A DNA stretch of 34,029 nt from a bacterium (GTDB lineage Bacteria > Bacillota_I > Bacilli_A > Acholeplasmatales > JAEDCM01), in NCBI GenBank assembly GCA_024694145.1, contig JAILKD010000088.1:1-34029 (forward strand). Reading direction: 5' to 3'. Below the pieces are notes generated by a model, which saw only the letters and a list, made by a program, of their open reading frames with translations, was not told the origin of the DNA and did not search any database. Positions 29,236 through 34,029 of the stretch are shown piece after piece. The position numbers and the translations under genes are program-made. The stretch's first letter is position 1. Each line of letters opens with the position of its first letter.

Positions 29236-30414
29236 ATGGTAAATAAAGTTTTTAGAGATCCTCTATATGGCTATGTAAGAGTAAATGATGAAATAATTGA
29301 TGAATTGATAAATTCAACTGAATTTCAGCGTTTAAGACGTATAAAACAATTATGTGGTGTATCAATGGTCTTTCATATGGCAGATCATACTAGATTTTCT
29401 CATTCACTAGGTGCATATGAGCTTGCTCGTGAAGTGTTAGAGAAGGTAATTGATGTTAAAAATGCATTGAATGATTATGAAAAAACTGTTTTTTTATGTA
29501 GTGCACTACTTCATGATGTTGGACATGGTCCATATTCACATAGTTTTGAAAAAATATTTAAAATCAGTCATGAAACAATGACTAATAATATTATTTTAGG
29601 TGATAGTCATATCAATAAAATTTTAACTAAATATAATCCAAATTTAGCAAGCGATATTGCTTCAGTTATATCGCATAAGCATAAATTCCCTTTAATCGAA
29701 CAACTTGTTTCTAGTCAACTTGATGTTGATAGAATGGATTATTTAAGAAGGGACGCTTATTTTACAGGTGCACAATTTGGTGATATCGATATAGAAAAAA
29801 TATTACGTGGTATGCTTGTTAAAAATGGTAAGATTTTATTTAAATATAATTCAGTACCAAATATTGAAGATTATTTAATGAGTAGATACCATATGTATTA
29901 TCAAGTATATTTCCATCCGGTATCACGTTGTTTTGAAGTTATGTTAGAAATGATTTATCAAAGATGGTATGAGTTAATAAAGAGTGGTTATCAATTTAGA
30001 ACTGATGTAAGCTTATTAATTGATGTAATTGATAAAAAGACAGTCGACGCATTCTTAAAAATAGATGATGTATATGTAAATGGATGTATTCAACAATTTC
30101 AATATGAAAAAGATAGAATCTTAAGTGATTTAGCTACTAGATTATTTAATAGAAAACTATTTAACCATATTGATTTAAAATATGCATCAGATGAACAAGT
30201 TGATGAAATAAAAAAACTCAAGAATAACGATAAATACTATTATAAAGAAGATGTTGTTGCTAAATCTGCATATGATTATCAAATAGATGAACAAATAAAA
30301 GTATTAATCCCAGGAGATAAAGAAGTAGATTTACTAGAATTCTCACCAATAGTAAAAGCATTTAGTAGAAGTAGTAAATATACATCTAAATTAATATACT
30401 ATAGTGAAATTTAA
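29236..30414 (+). CDS. HD-superfamily phosphohydrolase (dNTPase-like/YwfO-like)
   Basis: HTRFSHSLGAYELA, LLHDVGHGPYSHSFE, SSQLDVDRMDYLRRDAYFTG. Start at ATG after GGAGG; track start 29224 is a TTG. Confidence 0.92.
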   Translation: MVNKVFRDPLYGYVRVNDEIIDELINSTEFQRLRRIKQLCGVSMVFHMADHTRFSHSLGAYELAREVLEKVIDVKNALNDYEKTVFLCSALLHDVGHGPYSHSFEKIFKISHETMTNNIILGDSHINKILTKYNPNLASDIASVISHKHKFPLIEQLVSSQLDVDRMDYLRRDAYFTGAQFGDIDIEKILRGMLVKNGKILFKYNSVPNIEDYLMSRYHMYYQVYFHPVSRCFEVMLEMIYQRWYELIKSGYQFRTDVSLLIDVIDKKTVDAFLKIDDVYVNGCIQQFQYEKDRILSDLATRLFNRKLFNHIDLKYASDEQVDEIKKLKNNDKYYYKEDVVAKSAYDYQIDEQIKVLIPGDKEVDLLEFSPIVKAFSRSSKYTSKLIYYSEI

Positions 30415-30934
30415 TGAAATAGTAGTTGTTGAAGGATTACATGATTTAGAACGCTTAAAAAAAATATACCCAGAGATGGATATATTAATTACTAATGGTA
30501 GTGAAATAGAAGAAAACTTACCTACTATTATAGAAGCATCTAAGAAAAGAGATATTATATTATTCTTAGATCCAGACTATCCTGGAGAAAGAATCAGGAA
30601 GAGAATTCAACAAGTAATTCCAAATGCAAAGCATGCATTTTTAAAGAAAGATTTAGCAATAAGTAAAAATAAGAGGAAAGTAGGCATTGAGCATGCCAAA
30701 GAAAGTGATTTAATTGAAGCTCTAAATAACTATCTAACACCAGTAGAAAATACTAATAACGTTAGTTATTTAGACTTATATAATCTAGGATTATTTGGTA
30801 ATGTTAATAGTCAAAAATTAAGAGATAAAGTATGTGCTAAACTTAATCTGGGGCATACTAATGGAAAGACATTTTTAAAGAGAATTAACATGTTTAACAT
30901 ATCTATTAAAGATGTAGAAAACGCCTTAAAATAG
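30404..30934 (+). CDS. rnmV: Ribonuclease M5
   Basis: TOPRIM domain VVVEGLHDLERLKK, ILFLDPDYPGERIRKRI, KVGIEHA; position just before ksgA. Confidence 0.93.
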   Translation: MKFNEIVVVEGLHDLERLKKIYPEMDILITNGSEIEENLPTIIEASKKRDIILFLDPDYPGERIRKRIQQVIPNAKHAFLKKDLAISKNKRKVGIEHAKESDLIEALNNYLTPVENTNNVSYLDLYNLGLFGNVNSQKLRDKVCAKLNLGHTNGKTFLKRINMFNISIKDVENALK

Positions 30935-30955
30935 CGATAATTTAGTAATAAAGGA

Positions 30956-32260
30956 ATGATTAATATGGATACAAACAAGATAATTAAAGATAATAATTTT
31001 CATATCAAAAAGAAGTTTGGACAAAACTTTTTAACTGATAAAAAAATATTAGAAAAAATCATTTCTAGTGCCGAACTAGATAGTGAAGTTGGAGTAATAG
31101 AAATAGGACCTGGACTAGGTGCTTTAACAAGCATGTTATGTGAGAATTCTAAGCGCGTTTTAGCTTATGAAATTGATAGTGATTTAATACCTATTTTAGA
31201 AAAAAATCTTGCTTCTTATAATAACTTAACTATACTAAATAAAGACATATTAGAAGCTGATGTAAATAAAGATATTAAAACATATTTATCTGATTGTAAA
31301 AGAGTTTATGTTGTTGCTAATCTTCCATATTATATTACTACACCTATATTACTTAATTTATTACAAAAGGTAAAGATTGATAAATATGTTGTTATGATGC
31401 AGCTTGAAGTAGCTGATAGATTATGTGGTAAAGTAAGCACAAAAGAATACAATTCCTTATCTATTACAATACAATATCAAGCAAGTGTTAAAAAGCTATT
31501 TAAGGTTCCTAGAACTGTATTTAAACCTGCACCAAATGTTGATAGTGCAGTTATTGAAATAAAAGCTTATAGTAACATAGAACATAAGCCTAGAAACCCT
31601 GAATTCTTCTTTGATGTAGTTAGAAATTCATTTGGTCAAAGAAGAAAAACATTAATTAATAATTTAATGAATCGTTTTGGTCCTGAAAAGGAAAGATTCA
31701 TTAAAATATTAAATGAAATGAATTTAAAAGAAACTGTTAGAAGCGAAGAATTAAGCGTAGATGAATTTGTAACTTTATCAGATAAAATCTTAGAAGAATT
31801 TATGTCAAAAGAAATGGTAGATTTGTTTGATAAAGACTTACAACCACTAGGTAAGCGCGTAGCAAGAAATACCTTAAATGAGCCAAATGCCTACTTTAAG
31901 GTTACTTGTGCAATTATTAAATTTAATGGTTTATATTTTATTCAAAAAAGAAGCCCATATAAACCAATTAGCCCAAATATTTATGAGTTCCCAGGTGGTG
32001 GGTTAGATAGTGGTGAGTCTGAATTAGATGGCTTAATTAGAGAAGTAAAAGAAGAAACTGAACTAGAACTTAAAAATATAGAGTTATTAGATAAAATAGT
32101 TGGTAAATATATTATTAGATGCATTTATATGGCTGAAGCAGTAAGCGATAAGGTTGTATTACATGAGGCTGTAGATTATAAGTGGGTTAAAAAGGATGAA
32201 TTAAAAGAAATATCTGTAATGAAAAAGAACCCTAGTTTAATGGAGAAATTAGATGATTAA
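30956..32260 (+). CDS. ksgA: KsgA/RsmA 16S rRNA dimethyladenosine transferase fused to a C-terminal NUDIX domain
   Basis: KKFGQNFLTDKKILEKI, IEIGPGLGALT, VANLPYYITTPIL, then FPGGGLDSGESELDGLIREVKEETEL NUDIX box. Start may be 30965. Confidence 0.92.
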   Translation: MINMDTNKIIKDNNFHIKKKFGQNFLTDKKILEKIISSAELDSEVGVIEIGPGLGALTSMLCENSKRVLAYEIDSDLIPILEKNLASYNNLTILNKDILEADVNKDIKTYLSDCKRVYVVANLPYYITTPILLNLLQKVKIDKYVVMMQLEVADRLCGKVSTKEYNSLSITIQYQASVKKLFKVPRTVFKPAPNVDSAVIEIKAYSNIEHKPRNPEFFFDVVRNSFGQRRKTLINNLMNRFGPEKERFIKILNEMNLKETVRSEELSVDEFVTLSDKILEEFMSKEMVDLFDKDLQPLGKRVARNTLNEPNAYFKVTCAIIKFNGLYFIQKRSPYKPISPNIYEFPGGGLDSGESELDGLIREVKEETELELKNIELLDKIVGKYIIRCIYMAEAVSDKVVLHEAVDYKWVKKDELKEISVMKKNPSLMEKLDD

Positions 32261-32984
32261 AGAAAAAGCTTATGCTAAAATCAATATTTATCTAAAAGTT
32301 CTAGGAAAAAGAAGTGATGGATATCATGATCTAGAAACTTTAATGGTTCCAATCAATATTTATGATGAATTAGAGTTTACTGATTATGATTATGATATTA
32401 TAGAATCTAGCATTAATATTAAAGATAATATTATGTTTAAAGCAATTAGATATTTAAAAGAAACTTATAATATCAAAAAATGTGTAAAGATAGTTTTAGA
32501 TAAGAATATTCCTTTATGTGGTGGACTAGGTGGTGGAAGTGCAGATTTATGTGCAACACTTAGAGGCTTAAACAAATTATGGAATTTAAATTTATCTATT
32601 AATGAACTTGCAGATATTGCACTTAAATTTGGATCAGATACACTATTTTGCATGTTTAATAAACCAGCAATAGTTAGAGGTAGAGGAGACATTATAGAAT
32701 TTGTAAGTTATCCTAAAAAGGATATTTATGTATTCAAACCTCGTTTTGAAGCACTAACAAAAGATGTTTTTGCTTTATATAAAGAAACAGACATTGGTGA
32801 AAACGAACTAGAAATGGCTTTAATAAGGCTATATCCGGATATTTATGAATTTAAAATGTATTATGAAAGTCAAGGATTAAAACTACATTTAACTGGTAGT
32901 GGTAGTTCGTATTATTCATTTGATATGAAAGATTTTAACTCTAATTATGATAATTTAGAATTAAAAACAGAGACATTAGAATGA
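32253..32984 (+). CDS. ispE: 4-diphosphocytidyl-2-C-methyl-D-erythritol kinase
   Basis: AYAKINIYLKVLGKRSDGYHDLETLM, IPLCGGLGGGSADLCATLRGLN, LHLTGSGSSYYSF. Confidence 0.94.
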   Translation: MIKEKAYAKINIYLKVLGKRSDGYHDLETLMVPINIYDELEFTDYDYDIIESSINIKDNIMFKAIRYLKETYNIKKCVKIVLDKNIPLCGGLGGGSADLCATLRGLNKLWNLNLSINELADIALKFGSDTLFCMFNKPAIVRGRGDIIEFVSYPKKDIYVFKPRFEALTKDVFALYKETDIGENELEMALIRLYPDIYEFKMYYESQGLKLHLTGSGSSYYSFDMKDFNSNYDNLELKTETLE

Positions 32985-33013
32985 AAAAAGTTACATTATT
33001 TTCATGAAAATTA

Positions 33014-33042
33014 TTGAAAACGTTTTCTAATTATGATATAAT
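33014..33042 (+). promoter_or_regulatory. spoVG promoter with overlapping cre-like site
   Basis: TTGAAA (33014-33019), 17-bp spacer, TATAAT (33037-33042). TTGAAAACGTTTTCT (33014-33028) matches WTGNAANCGNWNNCW. Confidence 0.65.
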
Positions 33043-33069
33043 TAGTATGTGCGAAGGGAATGATGGAAG

Positions 33070-33327
33070 ATGAAAATAACAGACGTAAGATTAAAGAAAG
33101 TTGACGGACATAATAGATTAAAAGCAATTGCTTCTGTTACAATTGATGATTGCTTTGTTATTCATGAACTACGTATCATTGAAGGAGACAATGGTCTATT
33201 TATTGCTATGCCTTCAAGAAAACTTCCAGAAGGAGAATTTAAAGATATTGCTCATCCAATAAATACAGAAACAAGAGAGCAATTAGAAAAAGCAATATTA
33301 GACGAATATAATAAACAAGAAAACTAA
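33070..33327 (+). CDS. spoVG: SpoVG family regulator
   Basis: [51 protein letters not shown]. Confidence 0.96.
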   Translation: MKITDVRLKKVDGHNRLKAIASVTIDDCFVIHELRIIEGDNGLFIAMPSRKLPEGEFKDIAHPINTETREQLEKAILDEYNKQEN

Positions 33328-33330
33328 AAT

Positions 33331-33352
33331 AAGGACCATGATGGTCCTTTTT
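33331..33352 (+). terminator. spoVG terminator
   Basis: AAGGACCAT-G-ATGGTCCTTTTT. Confidence 0.85.
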
Positions 33353-33359
33353 AAGATAC

Positions 33360-33387
33360 TTGATTATTTTTAATAAAATGTTATAAT
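33360..33387 (+). promoter_or_regulatory. Candidate promoter of a short convergent (antitoxin-like) RNA
   Basis: TTGATT (33360-33365), 16-bp spacer, TATAAT (33382-33387). Confidence 0.5.
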
Positions 33388-33393
33388 ATATCT

Positions 33394-33460
33394 AGCAATG
33401 ATTTATAGAAGTTAGTAAATGAAAAGGATAGAGCTTGCGACTCTATCCTTTTCGCATTTG
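33394..33460 (+). ncRNA. Candidate antitoxin RNA of a par-like type I TA module
   Basis: Predicted start about 7 nt after the -10; contains direct repeat A; ends at hairpin 33421-33453; about 65 nt. Confidence 0.4.
33421..33453. terminator. Candidate bidirectional terminator hairpin
   Basis: GAAAAGGATAGAG-CTTGCGA-CTCTATCCTTTTC, perfect 13-bp arms, 7-nt loop. Confidence 0.7.
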
Positions 33461-33490
33461 GCGGTAGCAATGAGATATAGTAGTTAGTTA

Positions 33491-33565
33491 TTAACGCTTA
33501 TTACTTTTACCAAGCATAAGAGTTATAACACATAGTGCTATAACTAGGATTACTAAGTAATCCAC
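33491..33565 (-). CDS. Small hydrophobic peptide (24 aa), candidate type I toxin
   Basis: GTG start, AAGGAGG 7 nt upstream; MDYLVILVIALCVITLMLGKSNKR*: one hydrophobic segment with basic C-terminus. Confidence 0.6.
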   Translation of the reverse strand: MDYLVILVIALCVITLMLGKSNKR

Positions 33566-33580
33566 ACTAATACCTCCTTG

Positions 33581-33616
33581 CTAAGTCATCATTGCCACCA
33601 TTAACAAGTATTTCAT
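33581..33616 (-). CDS. Leader peptide ORF (11 aa) upstream of the hydrophobic peptide
   Basis: AGGAGG (33623-33628) 6 nt before ATG; MKYLLMVAMMT*; stop adjacent to the next SD. Confidence 0.4.
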   Translation of the reverse strand: MKYLLMVAMMT

Positions 33617-33647
33617 TGCTATCCTCCTGCACCTTGCGGCAATATAG

Positions 33648-33653
33648 ATTATA
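33648..33653 (-). promoter_or_regulatory. Candidate -10 of the small-peptide transcript
   Basis: Minus-strand TATAAT in an AT-rich region; no clear -35 seen. Confidence 0.3.
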
Positions 33654-33718
33654 TATAAAACAAAGAGTAAAATATATAGAATTTTTTTGAAAAATTATTT
33701 ATTTTTTGACCCTAGAAA

Positions 33719-33738
33719 AAAGGACTTAAAAGTCCTTT
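33719..33738. terminator. Intergenic terminator hairpin
   Basis: AAAGGACT-TAAA-AGTCCTTT followed by ATTTTTTT on the plus strand. Confidence 0.7.
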
Positions 33739-33772
33739 ATTTTTTTGGTATAATTAGTTTGAGGTTTTGTAT

Positions 33773-34029
33773 ATGAAAATTAGATGCTTAATTGAAAATA
33801 ATGAAACACCATTTTTTGTTTGTGAGCATGGTTTATCATTATTAATTGAATTTAATAATAAAAAAATACTATTTGATACAGGAAAAACAAGTAGTTTTTT
33901 AAATAATGCCAAAAAACTAAATATAGATTTATCTAATATAGATTATTTAATTTTATCACATGCTCATTATGATCATACAGGTGGAGTTATAGAATTTATA
34001 AAAGAAAATAATTATAAAAAGAATATATA
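33773..34029 (+). CDS. MBL-fold metallo-hydrolase, N-terminal part (truncated by window)
   Basis: MKIRCLIENNETPFFVCEHGLSLLIEFNNKKILFDTGKTSSF...LILSHAHYDHTGG metal-binding motif; open at window end. Confidence 0.85.
   Translation, partial: MKIRCLIENNETPFFVCEHGLSLLIEFNNKKILFDTGKTSSFLNNAKKLNIDLSNIDYLILSHAHYDHTGGVIEFIKENNYKKNI

Larger units (their letters stand above)
33393..33488. repeat. Direct repeats flanking the bidirectional hairpin
   Basis: TAGCAATGATTTATAGAAGTTAGT (33393-33416) and TAGCAATGAGATATAGTAGTTAGT (33465-33488), 21/24 identical. Confidence 0.75.

Noticed and set aside
32465-32692. Minus-strand ORF antisense to ispE
   Set aside because: Mirrors the Gly-rich ATP-binding motif of IspE.

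Overview
AT-rich Bacillota-type window that uses TGA as a stop codon. It starts at the degenerate 3' end of an ISL3-family transposase and a hypothetical gene (1-1566). A long minus-strand Wzx/Wzy-type exopolysaccharide/capsule locus follows (about 1.7-23.3 kb). It encodes Wzz-like, GalE, a priming sugar transferase, a ManA-GMD fusion, ManC, several glycosyltransferases, two Wzy/WaaL-like proteins, an acetyltransferase, RfbA/B/C, Wzx, a DegT aminotransferase, Ugd and a UDP-GlcA epimerase. Next come alanine dehydrogenase, a minus-strand block with two DUF4143-type AAA ATPases, a HIT protein and an orphan HipB-like XRE regulator, and then a plus-strand core block (HD hydrolase, RNase M5, KsgA-NUDIX fusion, IspE, SpoVG). 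A partial MBL-fold hydrolase ends the window. The two strongest candidates for undescribed biology are: (1) an unannotated locus at about 33.36-33.66 kb that looks like a par/Fst-style type I toxin-antitoxin module, with a 24-aa hydrophobic ORF, a leader ORF, heavily structured mRNA, a convergent short RNA, flanking direct repeats and a shared bidirectional hairpin; (2) repeat arrays with an exact 33-bp period over the promoters of both DUF4143 ATPase genes, sharing the core ACTTTTCCAA but with array-specific flanks. All calls come from reading sequence and motifs; no database search or folding program was run.
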